64,000 nucleotides of DNA from assembly GCF_023558375.1 (NCBI RefSeq), contig NZ_CP083761.1, forward strand, positions 4,791,001 to 4,855,000. The letters run 5' to 3'. Source of the stretch: Chroococcidiopsis sp. CCMEE 29 (lineage in GTDB: Bacteria > Cyanobacteriota > Cyanobacteriia > Cyanobacteriales > Chroococcidiopsidaceae). A program made the position numbers and the translations under genes. The notes under the pieces are model-generated. The model saw only the letters and a program-made list of their open reading frames with translations, was not told the DNA's origin and ran no database searches. Below, in pieces: positions 18,056-29,041 of the stretch (positions are counted from its first letter, which is position 1; the number at the start of each line of letters is the position of its first letter).

Positions 18056-18898
18056 ATGAAATCAGCAAAAAAAAATGGTCATCTCTCTCAGGAGAAATCA
18101 ATTGAAGAGCAACGTGCAAATAAGAAACTGAAAAAGAAAGTCTATAAGAAGGAACTCTCAAGGCTTCAAGTCGAGCTGGTCAAATTACAGTATTGGGTCA
18201 AGCACCATGGTTTGCGGGTAGTGATCATCTTCGAGGGACGCGACGCAGCGGGTAAAGGAGGCACCATCAAGCGGATTGTGGATAGCTTGAATCCACGCGG
18301 TTGTCGGGTCGTTGCTTTGGGGACACCTTCAGATCATGAGAAGACACAATGGTATTTTCAACGTTATGTGCCTCACCTACCTGGTGCCGGAGAAATCGTG
18401 CTGTTTGACCGGAGTTGGTACAATCGTGCCGGTGTAGAACGGGTGATGGATTTTTGTACTGAAGAACAGTATTGGGAGTTTATGAAATCCTGTCCGGAAT
18501 TTGAACGAATGCTAGTACGCTCTGGGATCATTTTGCTCAAATACTGGTTTTCCGTCAGCGATGAAGAACAGGAACGCCGATTTCAAGCCCGTACTATAGA
18601 CCCATTAAAAAGATGGAAGCTCAGCCCGATGGATCTCGAATCTAGGGATAAATGGGTGGAGTATTCCAAAGCCAAGGATGAAATGTTCGCTCATACAAAT
18701 ATTCCGGAAGCTCCCTGGTTTACTGTTGAAGCAGACGACAAGAAACGAGCCCGCCTGAATTGCATCAATCATATTTTGAGCAAGGTATCCTATGAGGACA
18801 TGACTCCTGAACCATTGGAGCTACCGCCCCGTAGAACCGCTAGCGATTATGTACGCCCACCAATAAATGAACAGTTTTTTGTGCCGCACGTCTATTAA
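18056..18898 (+). CDS. ppk2: Polyphosphate kinase 2, class I
   Basis: 280 residues. Transfers phosphate between polyphosphate and nucleoside diphosphates (ADP/GDP to ATP/GTP). Walker A-like FEGRDAAGKGGTIKRI near 58-73, lid and Walker B region VLFDRSWYNRAGVERVMDFCTEEQYWEF near 121-148. One PPK2 domain and about 280 residues is the class I layout. The N-terminal 35 residues are very lysine-rich. A ribosome site AGGAAG is 8-14 bases before ATG. No operon partner. Direction in vivo (NTP making or polyP making) is not decidable from sequence. Confidence 0.92.
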   Translation: MKSAKKNGHLSQEKSIEEQRANKKLKKKVYKKELSRLQVELVKLQYWVKHHGLRVVIIFEGRDAAGKGGTIKRIVDSLNPRGCRVVALGTPSDHEKTQWYFQRYVPHLPGAGEIVLFDRSWYNRAGVERVMDFCTEEQYWEFMKSCPEFERMLVRSGIILLKYWFSVSDEEQERRFQARTIDPLKRWKLSPMDLESRDKWVEYSKAKDEMFAHTNIPEAPWFTVEADDKKRARLNCINHILSKVSYEDMTPEPLELPPRRTASDYVRPPINEQFFVPHVY

Positions 18899-19041
18899 GC
18901 CGTTAAACATCTAGTTTGCCTGTTAGGGAAGCAGGGGAAGCAGGAGAGGCAGGGGGAGAATAACTGGTATTTTGCTTTTGGGAATATGCAAGTTAAACGT
19001 GTAATAATTTAATCCCCTCTTCAAACTATGAGCTAGGTTAA

Positions 19042-21348
19042 TTAAACAGAAACGGGTGGATAAAAGGCATTGGCTTTCCCCAAATCTTTAGAGGAGAGAA
19101 GTTCAGCTGAAATTGGTACAAGTTGCACAGCGCAAGCTTTTAATTCCGGTTGTAGTGAGTCGGGACAAGCTTCCGGATGGGTGAGGGCATTGGCTTCTGC
19201 TTGTTCAGCCCAAAGAGCGCCCCAGTGCATGGGGACAAAGACTGTACCCGGAGCGATCGCTTTTGTCACTTTAGCCGGAAACCGAGATCGACCGCGACGC
19301 GATCGCACTTCCACCCAGTCTTGATCGTGAATACCCAGCTGCTTTGCATCACGGGGATGAATTTCAATAAACGGCTTAGGATGCATCTGCCGAATTTTCT
19401 CAATTCTCCCAGTGCGAGTCTGAGTGTGCCAGTGACCATAAAGCCGACCGTTGGTCAGAACAAACGGATAGTTTGGATCGGGTGGTTCGGCAAGACCCCG
19501 CGAGTGATAGGCAGAAAATTGGGCGCGTCCGTCCGGGGTATGGAAGCGTAAATCTGTATAGAGCCTTTTAGATGACGGTTCCTGCGGCTTAGATTTTGGT
19601 TTATGGGAATGGGTTTCGTGAGCTTCCCCAACACCTAAGACTCCAGCACCTTCAATCTCTTCACCAAAGGAACTAGACTTATTACCTGACAAGCCATCCG
19701 GACAGGGCCACTGCTTCGGTCCTTCAGTTTGCAGCCGTTCGTGGCTGATACCAGTCTGATCGCAGGGACGATTGCGCGTCAGTTGGACAAATTCGGCATA
19801 GACTTCAGCTGAAGAGGCAAAAGGAAACTGTTTAGCAAAGCCCAAACGGCGACCCACTTCTGCAAAGATTTCCCAGTCTGCCTTGGCTTCTCCAGGGGGA
19901 TAGCGAAAAGTCGGGCAAAGGGTGACGCGACGTTCAGAATTGGTCATTACACCCGCTTTCTCACTCCACTGCGCTGCTGGTAGCAGCACATGAGCATAGG
20001 CAGATGTTTCTGTCGGATAGTAAGCGTCTTGGTAAACTGTAAAGGGCGATCGCCGTAGTGCTGCCTTCGTCCGCTCCAGATCTGGCATACTCACAGCTGG
20101 ATTAGTAGCGGCAATCCAGAGCAATCCTACCTCGCCAGTCTCCAACCCGGTAATCATGTCCCAAGCACTTCGACCCGGATGGGGCAATATTTGCCCTGGA
20201 GGAAGTCCCCAAAACTGCTCGATTTCTGAACGGTGTTGGGCATCTTTTACTGACCGATAGCCTGGGAGTAGATGCGCCAGACCCCCCGCTTCCCTTCCTC
20301 CCATTGCATTCGGTTGACCGGTGAGAGAAAAAGGACCCGCTCCAGGTTTACCAATCTGAGCAGTCATCAGGTGCAGGTTAATAATGGAACGCACCTTCGC
20401 TGTGCCTTCGCTAGACTGATTCACACCCATTGACCACATGGACAAAACTCGGCTAGATTCGCCCCAGTAACGGGCAGCGGTCTCCAAGTCACTGATGCGG
20501 ATATTGCAGTTTCGAGCTACCACCTCCGGCGGATAGTGTTGAATGACCTCAGTAAAAGCGGGAAAGTTGCTGGTGCAATCTTCGATAAACCCAGTATCAA
20601 CGTAGCCCCAGCGCATTAACAAGTGGGCAATGCCATTGAGCAAATCGATGTCTGTACCGGGGCGAATCGCTAGATGTAAGTCAGCTGCTTCTGCTGTCGT
20701 TGTCCGACGCGGATCGACTACAATCAGCTTGACATTGCGGTTCTTTTTGCAATGCTTTTGCAGCCGATTGAAAACGATCGGGTGACATTCAGCTGTATTC
20801 GTACCAATTAAGAACGCACAATCGGTTAGCTCCAAGTCCTCGTAGCAACATGGCGGACCATCGGAGCCAAAGCTTTGAATGTAACCAGCCACCGCTGAAG
20901 ACATGCATAAGCGGGAGTTGGCATCAAAACTATTTGTGCCCAGACACCCTTTCATCAGTTTCTGAGCTGTATAGTAGTCCTCGGTTTGAAATTGACCAGA
21001 GCCATACATACACAAAGCTTCCGGTCCTTGGCTAAACCGCACAGTTTGAATGCGATTAACGATCCGCTCTAACGCTTCATCCCAACTGACGCGCCGGAAT
21101 TCCTGATCCAAGGAGTCTCGCATCATTGGGTAAAGCAGTCGGTTTTTTCCTAAAGACTCAGCAACCGTAGCGCCTTTGACGCAAACCATACCCTGACTTG
21201 ACGGATGGGCTTTGTCCCCCCGCACTTTCCAGATCGGATTGCCTTGGCTATCCCTATGTGTCGCCTTGCCTGGTTGAGCTGGGGGTGAAACCTCCAAGCC
21301 ACAGCCAACGCCACAGTAAGGACAGAGGGTTTTGGTAAAGTCAGTCAT
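19042..21348 (-). CDS. narB: Ferredoxin-nitrate reductase (assimilatory)
   Basis: Two-electron reduction of nitrate to nitrite in the cytoplasm, with Mo-bis-MGD and a 4Fe-4S cluster. 768 residues. The cluster ligands are Cys9, Cys12 and Cys16 (CPYCGVGC) and the Cys in GMVCVKG about 40 residues on. Molybdopterin-binding stretches include [50 protein letters not shown] and [18 protein letters not shown] Ser/Gly/Glu/His-rich linker of about 40 residues ([15 protein letters not shown] to PQEPSSKR, about 575-615) sits before the C-terminal domain and looks unstructured. Last gene of the nrt-nirA-nrtP-narB run; its cofactor needs the molybdate brought in by modABC. Confidence 0.96.
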   Translation of the reverse strand: MTDFTKTLCPYCGVGCGLEVSPPAQPGKATHRDSQGNPIWKVRGDKAHPSSQGMVCVKGATVAESLGKNRLLYPMMRDSLDQEFRRVSWDEALERIVNRIQTVRFSQGPEALCMYGSGQFQTEDYYTAQKLMKGCLGTNSFDANSRLCMSSAVAGYIQSFGSDGPPCCYEDLELTDCAFLIGTNTAECHPIVFNRLQKHCKKNRNVKLIVVDPRRTTTAEAADLHLAIRPGTDIDLLNGIAHLLMRWGYVDTGFIEDCTSNFPAFTEVIQHYPPEVVARNCNIRISDLETAARYWGESSRVLSMWSMGVNQSSEGTAKVRSIINLHLMTAQIGKPGAGPFSLTGQPNAMGGREAGGLAHLLPGYRSVKDAQHRSEIEQFWGLPPGQILPHPGRSAWDMITGLETGEVGLLWIAATNPAVSMPDLERTKAALRRSPFTVYQDAYYPTETSAYAHVLLPAAQWSEKAGVMTNSERRVTLCPTFRYPPGEAKADWEIFAEVGRRLGFAKQFPFASSAEVYAEFVQLTRNRPCDQTGISHERLQTEGPKQWPCPDGLSGNKSSSFGEEIEGAGVLGVGEAHETHSHKPKSKPQEPSSKRLYTDLRFHTPDGRAQFSAYHSRGLAEPPDPNYPFVLTNGRLYGHWHTQTRTGRIEKIRQMHPKPFIEIHPRDAKQLGIHDQDWVEVRSRRGRSRFPAKVTKAIAPGTVFVPMHWGALWAEQAEANALTHPEACPDSLQPELKACAVQLVPISAELLSSKDLGKANAFYPPVSV

Positions 21349-21596
21349 GACATTTATACTGCGATCGCCAATCGTCTAAATGGAGATATATAGTCAAGGT
21401 CTTAGGATATGCTCTTTTTTAAAGCCGTTCTAAAGCCGCGCCTTCTTAACCTATGCCGCCAAAATCGGCTTTTTTCTGTAATTTATAAGACACAATCGTA
21501 CTAAAACGTAGAATTCGCTACAAAATCAACGTTTAAAGTTATAGAACCTTGATTTTAAGAATTTTGCCTCCCCTGCCTCCCCTGCTCCCCCTGCTT

Positions 21597-23105
21597 TTAT
21601 TCCTTGGCTATAAGGGTTGAGGAGGCTACCGATGCTGGTACTTCACCTTCATGATGTTCGGCAAACGAGCCACTCGGTTCCTTGAGCAGAAACCAACAGA
21701 CAAAGGCAACAATCAGGGCGGTGACCCCCAGCGTTTGGAAGAAAATTCGGTTTCCTACAGCGCCCTCAGGTAAGAGACTATATAGGGTAAGGTACGCTAC
21801 AGCTCCGACATTACCATAGGCACCGACATTGCCGGCAATCTGACCCGTAATCCGTCGCTTAATCAGGGGCACGATCGCAAAGGTTGAACCTTCGGCAGCC
21901 TGAACAAAGAAGGAGCAGGTCATAGTCACAAGGATGGCAACAGGTAGCCACCAGTTGCTATTTACATTGCTCAATAGCAAGTAGCCAATTCCCATACCAA
22001 CGGTCAGCACAGTCATCGTCCATTTCCGGCTGCCTAAGGTGTCAGAAATCAAACCACCGCCAGGACGTGCCAACAAGTTCATGAAGGCGTAGCTAGCAGC
22101 AATCATTCCTGCCAACACCGTACTTAAGCTGAAGGTATTCTCAAAAAATTCAGGCAGCATCGAGACAACCGCTAGCTCTGAGCCAAAGTTAACAAAGTAG
22201 GTTGCTTCTAAAATGGCTACTTGACTGAATTTATAGCGTTCTTCAGGGGGATAGCGCTTCTTGCCCACCATCAAGTCTCGATTGGCATCCCAAGACTTAT
22301 AAGCTTGGAACAAATACAGAGCGAGCAGTAGAAGATAAGTAATGTAGAGTTGGGTTTGATTGATTACACCTGTTTTGCTGATGCGCCAAGCCAAGACAGC
22401 CAAGATCCCAATCAAGGGGATGTTCATGACCATTAGTGCCCAAAAGCTTTTTTGGCTGGTTACTTCCATGCCACCATGGCGCGCAGGTCGCTGATAGACC
22501 CTGCCAGTGGGTGTGTCTTGAACGTTCAGAAAATAAATCACTCCGTATACAGCAGCAACAATCCCAGTCAGGGCGATCGCCAACCGCCAGTTAATTTGAC
22601 CAGCAGCTAGGAAAGCTGTTGCAGTTGCAATAGAAGGGAGCGTGAACGCAGCAGCAGCAGAGCCAAAGTTTCCCCAGCCACCGTAGATGCCTTCAGCCCG
22701 ACCAATTTCTTTAGGAGGAAACCATTCTGCAACCATCCTGATACCGATTACAAAACCTGCACCCACGATGCTCAGAAGCAAGCGGCTGAAAAGTAACTGA
22801 CTAAAGTTTTGTGCAAGTGCAAACGTCAAGCACGGAATGGCAGCAAAAATTAGTAGAGCTGAGTAAGTAAGCCTCGGACCATAGCGGTCTAACAACATGC
22901 CGATAATAATTCGAGCCGGAACTGTGAGGGCTACATTACAGATAGCGAGGGTGCGGATTTGTGCTTCACTCAAACCCATATCTGCTTTCACGGCTGTAGC
23001 AAAAGGGGCAAAGTTAAACCAAACTACAAAGGACAGAAAGAACGCAAACCAAGTTAGATGTAAGATGCGGTAGCGACCGGTGAATGACAATATTCCTTTG
23101 AGCAT
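21597..23105 (-). CDS. nrtP: MFS nitrate/nitrite permease, copy B
   Basis: NNP-family permease of 502 residues, about 12 helices, paralogue of copy A at 3943-5448 and collinear throughout. Signature segments: RMVAEWFPPKEIGRAEGIYGG, LLARPGGGLISDTLGSRKW and AGNVGAYGNVGA. It lies 195 bases after nirA B and 250 before narB, same strand. No NtcA box is seen in its own upstream gap, so it is probably co-transcribed from the nirA B or nrtA promoter. A bispecific nitrate/nitrite permease beside a full NrtABCD transporter in one cluster is uncommon. Confidence 0.94.
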   Translation of the reverse strand: MLKGILSFTGRYRILHLTWFAFFLSFVVWFNFAPFATAVKADMGLSEAQIRTLAICNVALTVPARIIIGMLLDRYGPRLTYSALLIFAAIPCLTFALAQNFSQLLFSRLLLSIVGAGFVIGIRMVAEWFPPKEIGRAEGIYGGWGNFGSAAAAFTLPSIATATAFLAAGQINWRLAIALTGIVAAVYGVIYFLNVQDTPTGRVYQRPARHGGMEVTSQKSFWALMVMNIPLIGILAVLAWRISKTGVINQTQLYITYLLLLALYLFQAYKSWDANRDLMVGKKRYPPEERYKFSQVAILEATYFVNFGSELAVVSMLPEFFENTFSLSTVLAGMIAASYAFMNLLARPGGGLISDTLGSRKWTMTVLTVGMGIGYLLLSNVNSNWWLPVAILVTMTCSFFVQAAEGSTFAIVPLIKRRITGQIAGNVGAYGNVGAVAYLTLYSLLPEGAVGNRIFFQTLGVTALIVAFVCWFLLKEPSGSFAEHHEGEVPASVASSTLIAKE

Positions 23106-23300
23106 TCAAAACCTTCCTAAGTCAAGAATGAAAAAATTGCATAGAGAAGCCTAGGGACAACTGCATGAATTGTCCTAACGAGATCTCACGAGTTGAAAAT
23201 AGCCCTTATACCATTTGGTTTGATTGCTGCTAGATTTCGGTTTGTGAACCTCGCCACTGCCAAGTCGTTCAAAATCCAAAATCTAAAATCCAAAATAGTA

Positions 23301-24848
23301 TTAGACTGTGGCTACCTCTCGCAAGCGGGCCCCGAAGTGTTCAACTAATAACTCTCGCAACACCGGTTGTAAGTCGTCACAGGCAATGCCTTTCATGGCA
23401 CAACTGCCCAGATGAGCATCTTTACCCACCTTGCCACCCAAATAGATATCAACCCCTTCTGCCGCCTTGCCGTTTTTCCGCACCTTCGTCCCCATCAGCC
23501 CAATATCTGCTACTTGGGGCTGACCACAGGAATTGGGGCAACCAGTCCAGTGAATCCGTACTGCTTGGGGAAAGTCTAGTTCGGCTTCCAGTGCCTGAAC
23601 TATTGCCATTGCCCGGTTTTTAGTTTCAATCAAAGCAAAGTTGCAATACTGTGCCCCAGTGCAAGATACCAAAGAACGTGACAAGCTCTGAGGGTTGATC
23701 GAGAAGCGTTGCAATAGTGGTTGAGCTAAGAAGGCTTCTAGCCGCGAGTCAGGGATATTTGGAATCAACACATTTTGTTCCACCGTCAAGCGCAGTTCGC
23801 CACTACCATAAACCTGTGCCATCCGCGCTAGTTCAAACATATCTGCGGCATACAGTCGTCCTACCGGAATGTGCAACCCGACATAGTTCAAACCCGGTTG
23901 CTTTTGGCGGTACACTCCAATGCGATCCTGCTTTTCCCAATCAATTTCATCTTTAGCTGCTGCGGGTAGCAATGGCTTACCCAGTTGCTGTTCCACTGCT
24001 GCTCGGAAGTTGTCTACACCCCATTCATCGATTAACCACATCAAGCGAGCTTTCTGCCGATTCGCCCGCAGTCCATTATCGCGATACACTTCTAACACAG
24101 CTCGACACACTGCCACAACATCCTCTGGCGCTACCCAAGTATTCAATGGGATGGCAGCGTCACAGCGCTTGGCAGAAAAGAACCCACCCACCAAGACATT
24201 AAACCCAAAAGTGCCATCTTTGTAGGCGGGAATAAATGCCAGGTCATTAATCTCTGCATGTACAGAGTTATCCCGTCCCCCCGTAATCGCAATGTTAAAC
24301 TTGCGCGGTAGGTTGGTAAACTCCGAGTTGCCTTCTCCACAGTTGGTAATCATGTCTTGCACTTGACGCACCAAGTCGCGGGTATCGAACAACTCCTCAG
24401 CATCAATGCCTGCTACCGGGTCACCAGTGATGTTACGCACATTATCCATCCCGGATTGGACGCTAGTTAACCCCACTGCTTGCAATCGCTGGAAAATCTC
24501 TGGTACGTCTTCAATCCGGATGCCGCGCAGTTGCAAATTCTGCCGGGTGGTAATGTCGGCGTTGCCATCGCTGCCGTAGCCTTGCACCACTTCCCCCAAC
24601 ACCCGCATCTGAGTGCTGGTTAAAATTCCATTGGGAAGGCGCAGTCGCAGCATGAATTTGCCGGGAGTGACTGGGCGAAAGAACACACCTACCCATTTAA
24701 GCCGGTGTTCTCGGTCGGTTTCATCCATTGCTTCCCAACCAATCGCAGCAAACTTCTCTAGTTCTGCCTTGACGGCCAATCCATCTTTTTCGGCTTTGAA
24801 TTTTTCAAATTTGTTCAAGCTTGTCTTGGTGGTTGCTGCGTCTGTCAT
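23301..24848 (-). CDS. nirA: Ferredoxin-nitrite reductase, copy B
   Basis: 515 residues, full length. Reduces nitrite to ammonium. Siroheme/4Fe-4S ligands are Cys396 and Cys402 (SCTGAQYC) and Cys437 and Cys441 (TGCPNSC). Substrate-binding arginines lie in TTRQNLQLRGIRIED and GGRDNSVHAE. ATG at 24848. It sits between nrtD and nrtP and has its own NtcA promoter about 95 bases upstream. Compared with copy A it lacks the 11 extra residues after PAYK. The more typical cyanobacterial order is nirA first, then nrtABCD, narB; here nirA follows nrtD. Confidence 0.97.
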   Translation of the reverse strand: MTDAATTKTSLNKFEKFKAEKDGLAVKAELEKFAAIGWEAMDETDREHRLKWVGVFFRPVTPGKFMLRLRLPNGILTSTQMRVLGEVVQGYGSDGNADITTRQNLQLRGIRIEDVPEIFQRLQAVGLTSVQSGMDNVRNITGDPVAGIDAEELFDTRDLVRQVQDMITNCGEGNSEFTNLPRKFNIAITGGRDNSVHAEINDLAFIPAYKDGTFGFNVLVGGFFSAKRCDAAIPLNTWVAPEDVVAVCRAVLEVYRDNGLRANRQKARLMWLIDEWGVDNFRAAVEQQLGKPLLPAAAKDEIDWEKQDRIGVYRQKQPGLNYVGLHIPVGRLYAADMFELARMAQVYGSGELRLTVEQNVLIPNIPDSRLEAFLAQPLLQRFSINPQSLSRSLVSCTGAQYCNFALIETKNRAMAIVQALEAELDFPQAVRIHWTGCPNSCGQPQVADIGLMGTKVRKNGKAAEGVDIYLGGKVGKDAHLGSCAMKGIACDDLQPVLRELLVEHFGARLREVATV

Positions 24849-24942
24849 AGGCTTAGAGTAGTTCCCTTCCTGTCACTGCTTGTAGGAGATGGATCGGTTT
24901 TCTGAACGCGATCGCGGCTTATTTCAATCTCTGATAACATCC

Positions 24943-24984
24943 AAGGTAGAATTACTTAGCAAGTAAATTCGTATATTTAGTAAC
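24943..24984 (-). promoter_or_regulatory. NtcA-activated promoter of nirA copy B
   Basis: Minus strand: GTTACTAAATATAC (24971-24984; one mismatch to GTA-N8-TAC), exactly 22 bases, TACCTT (24943-24948). The box and about 90 bases above it closely resemble the nrtA promoter at 30817-30858 and its upstream flank, as if one was copied from the other. Confidence 0.8.
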
Positions 24985-25022
24985 AAAATGTTGCAAGTTA
25001 TGTAAAAAACGCATACTGTGAA

Positions 25023-25035
25023 TGCATTTTTTGCA
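25023..25035. promoter_or_regulatory. Candidate NtcB (LysR) site upstream of nirA B
   Basis: TGCATTTTTTGCA, a TGCA-N5-TGCA dyad, about 40 bases above the NtcA box. I recall this motif being reported for NtcB; the LysR activator itself is encoded at 32821. The matching site before nrtA (30897-30909) has one mismatch. Confidence 0.45.
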
Positions 25036-25159
25036 AAAAAAATACACCCAAAGATGGATGTACAATCACTTTAATTAAAAAGGGGCTTTCATTCTCCCCC
25101 TGCTCCCCTTGCTGTCTCAATAGGTATTCTTTGGGTGGAAAGGGAGGTATTTCCCCGTG

Positions 25160-26002
25160 TCAAGTTCCTTCATCCGCGTGAGCAAAACGGCGATACAAGA
25201 AGTCGAGGGCATAGTTCCGCAGGTTATAGTATTCAGGGTCTTCCATAATCCGGGCGCGATTTCGGGGACGCAGGAAAGGAATATTCATCACTTCACCGAT
25301 CTGAGCCGCTGGACCATTGGTCATCATCACTAAGCGATCTGCCAGGAACAGTGCCTCATCAATGTCATGGGTAATCATCAAAACAGTAACCTGATTCTCT
25401 CTCCAAATCTTCAGCAGTTCCTCTTGCAACTCTTCCCGGGTGATCGGATCTAGTGCACCAAAAGGTTCGTCTAGAATCAAAATTTGTGGACGCACTGCCA
25501 AAGCGCGAGCAATGGACACTCGCTGTTTCATCCCACCAGAGAGTTCCTTCGGCTTTTTGTTGGCGGCGTCTGAAAGTCCTACAAGAGCAAGGTGTTCGTG
25601 GACGATCGCTACCTTCTCAGCCTTCGGTTTATTTGGCCAAACTGAATCGACGGCTAAATAGATATTCTCGAATGCGGTCATCCAAGGTAGCAGGGAGTAG
25701 TTTTGAAACACCACCATGCGATCGGGACCAGGTTCGGTAATGCGCTTGGTTTGCAACCGAACCTCTCCTTGAGTAGGTTTGCGGAAACCGGAAATCATGT
25801 CTAGCAGTGTCGATTTGCCACAGCCAGAGTGACCGATCACGCAGATAAATTCGCCCTCGTGTACTGTGAGGTTAATGTCTTCTAGAACAGTATAAGAACC
25901 GTTCGGAGTGGGATAGATCTTAGAGATATCCTCAATGACGAGAAAGGGGTCGCGGTTGATTAAATCAGGTTTTTTGACAGTTGTAGTCTTAAGAGTTTGC
26001 AT
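25160..26002 (-). CDS. nrtD: Nitrate ABC transporter ATPase NrtD
   Basis: ATP-binding subunit of the high-affinity nitrate/nitrite transporter, 280 residues. Walker [11 protein letters not shown]-loop [17 protein letters not shown], signature [15 protein letters not shown], Walker [13 protein letters not shown]-loop ITHDIDEA. It is a single ATPase domain without the NrtA-like extension of NrtC. Fourth gene of nrtABCD; the gap to nrtC holds a GGTTAGG heptamer array. Confidence 0.95.
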   Translation of the reverse strand: MQTLKTTTVKKPDLINRDPFLVIEDISKIYPTPNGSYTVLEDINLTVHEGEFICVIGHSGCGKSTLLDMISGFRKPTQGEVRLQTKRITEPGPDRMVVFQNYSLLPWMTAFENIYLAVDSVWPNKPKAEKVAIVHEHLALVGLSDAANKKPKELSGGMKQRVSIARALAVRPQILILDEPFGALDPITREELQEELLKIWRENQVTVLMITHDIDEALFLADRLVMMTNGPAAQIGEVMNIPFLRPRNRARIMEDPEYYNLRNYALDFLYRRFAHADEGT

Positions 26003-26047
26003 GGTTAGGGGTTAGGGGTTAGGGGTTAGGGGTTAGAGGTTAGGGAC
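26003..26047. repeat. Heptanucleotide tandem repeat (GGGTTAG) between nrtC and nrtD
   Basis: About five units of GGGTTAG with minor changes directly in front of nrtD. The same heptamer recurs at about 34976-35000, 62172-62200 and, complementary, 62321-62350. A typical cyanobacterial STRR. Confidence 0.85.
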
Positions 26048-26079
26048 TAGTAAAGAAAAATCTAGCCTCTAGCCCCTTT

Positions 26080-28083
26080 CTAGGTTGCTGATGTTGCTAG
26101 AGAATCAATCACGACTTCTTCAATGCGGATATCGCGTTTGATTTTGAGGTTCTTGAGATAGTTGATTGGATCGTCCGGATTAAAAACTGTGCCGTCGAAC
26201 AAGTGAATTAGACCGCGATCCGGTTCAATATCCAAGAAACCAAGCTCTCGGGCTGCTTCACCAAAGACATCAACCCGTCGCACCCGACCCAAGATTTCAA
26301 TCCAGTTCCTGGGAAACGGTGTGATTCCCCAACGAGCCATCTGGGTCATGATCCACAGTCCTTCAATTCGGTATGGGCAGTTCGTTCTTTCTACATAAAA
26401 TTGGTTATAACGTGATAGCTGCTGCGGTTCTTCGCTAGTGCCGCGCTGATAGGGGTCGATAAAGCCAGGGCGGGTGTAGTCTGGAGCAGAGCCAACGTAC
26501 TGGGGCTGGCAAATCAATTGCAAAATTTCTTCTCGATTGCGGTAATCGTCACAGTACTCGCAAGCTTCCAGTAGGGCTTTCACCAGGGCAAGATGAGTTT
26601 GTGGATGTTGGTTTGCCCAGTCTTCGCGCACACCCAAGACTTTCTCCACATGTCCAGCCCAGATGTCTAAATCGGTGGCAATCACAAAACCGATATCTTC
26701 ATAAACAGCACGAGAATTCCACGGTTCACCGACGCAGTAGCCGTCAATATTTCCGGCCTTCAGGTTTGCCACCATTTGGGGCGGTGGAATCACGGTCAAA
26801 CTAACATCCAGATCCGGATCGATGCCTCCTGCCGCTAGCCAGTAGCGCAGCATCAGGTTGTGCATGGAGGAGGGATAAACCATACCCAAGGTGTGGACTT
26901 TATCTGGAGTTTGCGCGATCGCTGCCTTAAAATCAGCCAGAGTTCTTACCCCTTCTTGATAAAAACGCTTGCTCAAGGTAATCGCGTTGCCATTGCGAGA
27001 CATTACCAGCGCCGTCACAACGGGTAATGGTGCTTTGCCACCACTGCCTAAAGTCATAGCCAGCGGCATCCCTCCTACCATCTGAGCTGCATCTAGTCGG
27101 CGAGCGGCAATCCCCTCAGAGATCGCTTTCCAACTCGGTTCGCGGGAGAGGGTGACTTCATCCAGTCCATATTTCTCGAAGAATCCCTTTTCTTTAGCAA
27201 CCACTAGTGGGGCACAGTCTGTCAGAGGAATAAAGCCAATTTCCAAATTGACCTTTTCCAATCCGTTGCGAGCGATCGCCGTGGGCTGCGCCTTACGTTG
27301 CTTGGCTCGTTTCTGCTGATTCAGGAAATAAACAATTTCATTCCTCAAGCTGTAGTAATTGGGATGGTTCACCACCTCCAAGCGATTGCGTGGACGCGGA
27401 AACGGCACTTCTAGAATCTGACCAATATAAGATTCCGGTCCATTGGTCAGCATCACAACGCGGTCAGACAACAGCAAGGCTTCATCGACATCGTGAGTTA
27501 CCATCAAACAAGTTATGTGGTTTTCCTCACAGATTTTTATTAGCTGGTCTTGTAAGCCGCTACGTGTCAGGGCATCTAAGGCACCAAACGGTTCATCTAA
27601 CAGCAGTAGTTTAGGACGAATAGAAAGAGCGCGGGCGATCGCCACTCGCTGTTTCATTCCACCAGAAAGCTGACCGGGTCGCTTGTTCGCAGCGTGTCTC
27701 AAACCAACTAAATCAATGTGATGTTCTACAATGCCTCGGCGTTCACCTTTAGGACGTTTACCCATCACTTGATCGACCGCTAGAGCAATGTTCTCGCGTA
27801 CCGTTAGCCAAGGTAACAGTGAATAATTTTGGAACACCACCATCCGGTCCGGACCTGGCTTAGTTACTTCTCGCCCTTCTAGCAGCACACCGCCTTTAGT
27901 TGGTCTATCCAGACCCGCCACAATATTCAACAAGGTAGACTTGCCACAGCCAGAGTGTCCAATCAGGGATATAAACTCTCCTTGTCGGATCTTGAGTTCA
28001 ATATTCTTGAGTGCGACATAGCTGCCGCCATTGGGTAAGGGAAAGGCTCGGTCAATATGATCGACTTCAACAAAGACAGACAT
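26080..28083 (-). CDS. nrtC: Nitrate ABC transporter ATPase NrtC with NrtA-like domain
   Basis: 667 residues. Residues about 1-255 are an ABC ATPase ([44 protein letters not shown]). Residues about 275-650 resemble the NrtA binding protein ([52 protein letters not shown]) and serve as a cytoplasmic regulatory domain; in Synechococcus it mediates ammonium inhibition of uptake. The two-domain form is complete. Third gene of nrtABCD. Confidence 0.96.
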   Translation of the reverse strand: MSVFVEVDHIDRAFPLPNGGSYVALKNIELKIRQGEFISLIGHSGCGKSTLLNIVAGLDRPTKGGVLLEGREVTKPGPDRMVVFQNYSLLPWLTVRENIALAVDQVMGKRPKGERRGIVEHHIDLVGLRHAANKRPGQLSGGMKQRVAIARALSIRPKLLLLDEPFGALDALTRSGLQDQLIKICEENHITCLMVTHDVDEALLLSDRVVMLTNGPESYIGQILEVPFPRPRNRLEVVNHPNYYSLRNEIVYFLNQQKRAKQRKAQPTAIARNGLEKVNLEIGFIPLTDCAPLVVAKEKGFFEKYGLDEVTLSREPSWKAISEGIAARRLDAAQMVGGMPLAMTLGSGGKAPLPVVTALVMSRNGNAITLSKRFYQEGVRTLADFKAAIAQTPDKVHTLGMVYPSSMHNLMLRYWLAAGGIDPDLDVSLTVIPPPQMVANLKAGNIDGYCVGEPWNSRAVYEDIGFVIATDLDIWAGHVEKVLGVREDWANQHPQTHLALVKALLEACEYCDDYRNREEILQLICQPQYVGSAPDYTRPGFIDPYQRGTSEEPQQLSRYNQFYVERTNCPYRIEGLWIMTQMARWGITPFPRNWIEILGRVRRVDVFGEAARELGFLDIEPDRGLIHLFDGTVFNPDDPINYLKNLKIKRDIRIEEVVIDSLATSAT

Positions 28084-28157
28084 GGCTAATTGAGGGACTA
28101 AGGATTAGTGGTGTGTTAACCGAAAATTGAAGGGTAGGTGGTAGGTAGTATTCTGAG

Positions 28158-28197
28158 CGTTGCCGCGTCACCGCGTCACCGTGTCACCGCGTCAATG
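28158..28197. repeat. CGCGTCACC tandem repeat over the nrtB stop
   Basis: About four units of a nine-base motif (CCGCGTCAC) run up to and into the end of nrtB. Confidence 0.7.
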
Positions 28198-29019
28198 TTT
28201 TTCCTCGGGAACAATCCATGACGCCACCCAGGCGACCAACCGATCAAGTACAAGACCAACTATGCCAACATAGATTAGCGCTAGAATAATTTCACTGGTT
28301 CTGCCCGTGTTATAGGCATCCCAAATGAAGAAGCCGATTCCCACACCACCAGTCAGCATCTCAGCCGCGACAATTGCTAGCCAAGACAAGCCAATCCCAA
28401 TCCTCAAACCTGTAAAGATATAAGGAACTGCCGAAGGTAACAGGATTTTAAAGAAAAACTTTGGACCAGATAGCTTTAATACTCTAGCGACGTTCGTGTA
28501 ATCTTGGGGAATCTGCTGTACCCCTACTGTAGTGTTGATAATAATCGGCCAAATTGCTGTAATAAAAATTACAAAAATTGCTGCGGGATTAGCTTGTTGA
28601 AGTGCTGCTAGAGCTAGGGGTAGCCAAGCTAGTGGTGGCACGGTACGCAGCACTTGGAAAATTGGATCAAAAGCTCGATTGAGCCAACGATTGATGCCGA
28701 TCAGAATACCGAGTGCAATCCCGACAATTGCCGCTAACGAGAAGCCAATGGCAACTCTGCCTAAGCTGGCGAATATCTGCAATGCCAATCCTTTATTAGT
28801 GCCGCCATAATCAAAGAAAGGATTGATAATCAAAGGGTCCCAAGTGTCTCTGATTGTTTTAATCGGTCCTGGTAAATTCGCGTCTGGACCCCCGAAAACC
28901 AGCTGCCAGATCACCAGAATAAATGCAAGCCCGATCAGCGGGGGTACGAAATTTTTGGTTAAAGAAGGAATGAACTTTTGCAGATGGTTGCTTTTAGAGC
29001 GGCTAAGCTTTGCTGTCAT
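28192..29019 (-). CDS. nrtB: Nitrate ABC transporter permease NrtB
   Basis: 275-residue inner-membrane permease of the nitrate/nitrite transporter. Binding-protein-dependent permease fold with about six hydrophobic segments; the EAA-type loop is near KLSGPKFFFKILLPSAVPYIFTGLRIGIG. The N-terminus (about 1-25) is basic. The cytoplasmic loop is where NrtC and NrtD dock. Second gene of nrtABCD; stop codon lies in a repeat. Confidence 0.94.
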   Translation of the reverse strand: MTAKLSRSKSNHLQKFIPSLTKNFVPPLIGLAFILVIWQLVFGGPDANLPGPIKTIRDTWDPLIINPFFDYGGTNKGLALQIFASLGRVAIGFSLAAIVGIALGILIGINRWLNRAFDPIFQVLRTVPPLAWLPLALAALQQANPAAIFVIFITAIWPIIINTTVGVQQIPQDYTNVARVLKLSGPKFFFKILLPSAVPYIFTGLRIGIGLSWLAIVAAEMLTGGVGIGFFIWDAYNTGRTSEIILALIYVGIVGLVLDRLVAWVASWIVPEEKH

Positions 29020-29041
29020 CCTCGAAGGTCTCCTAAAGGGG

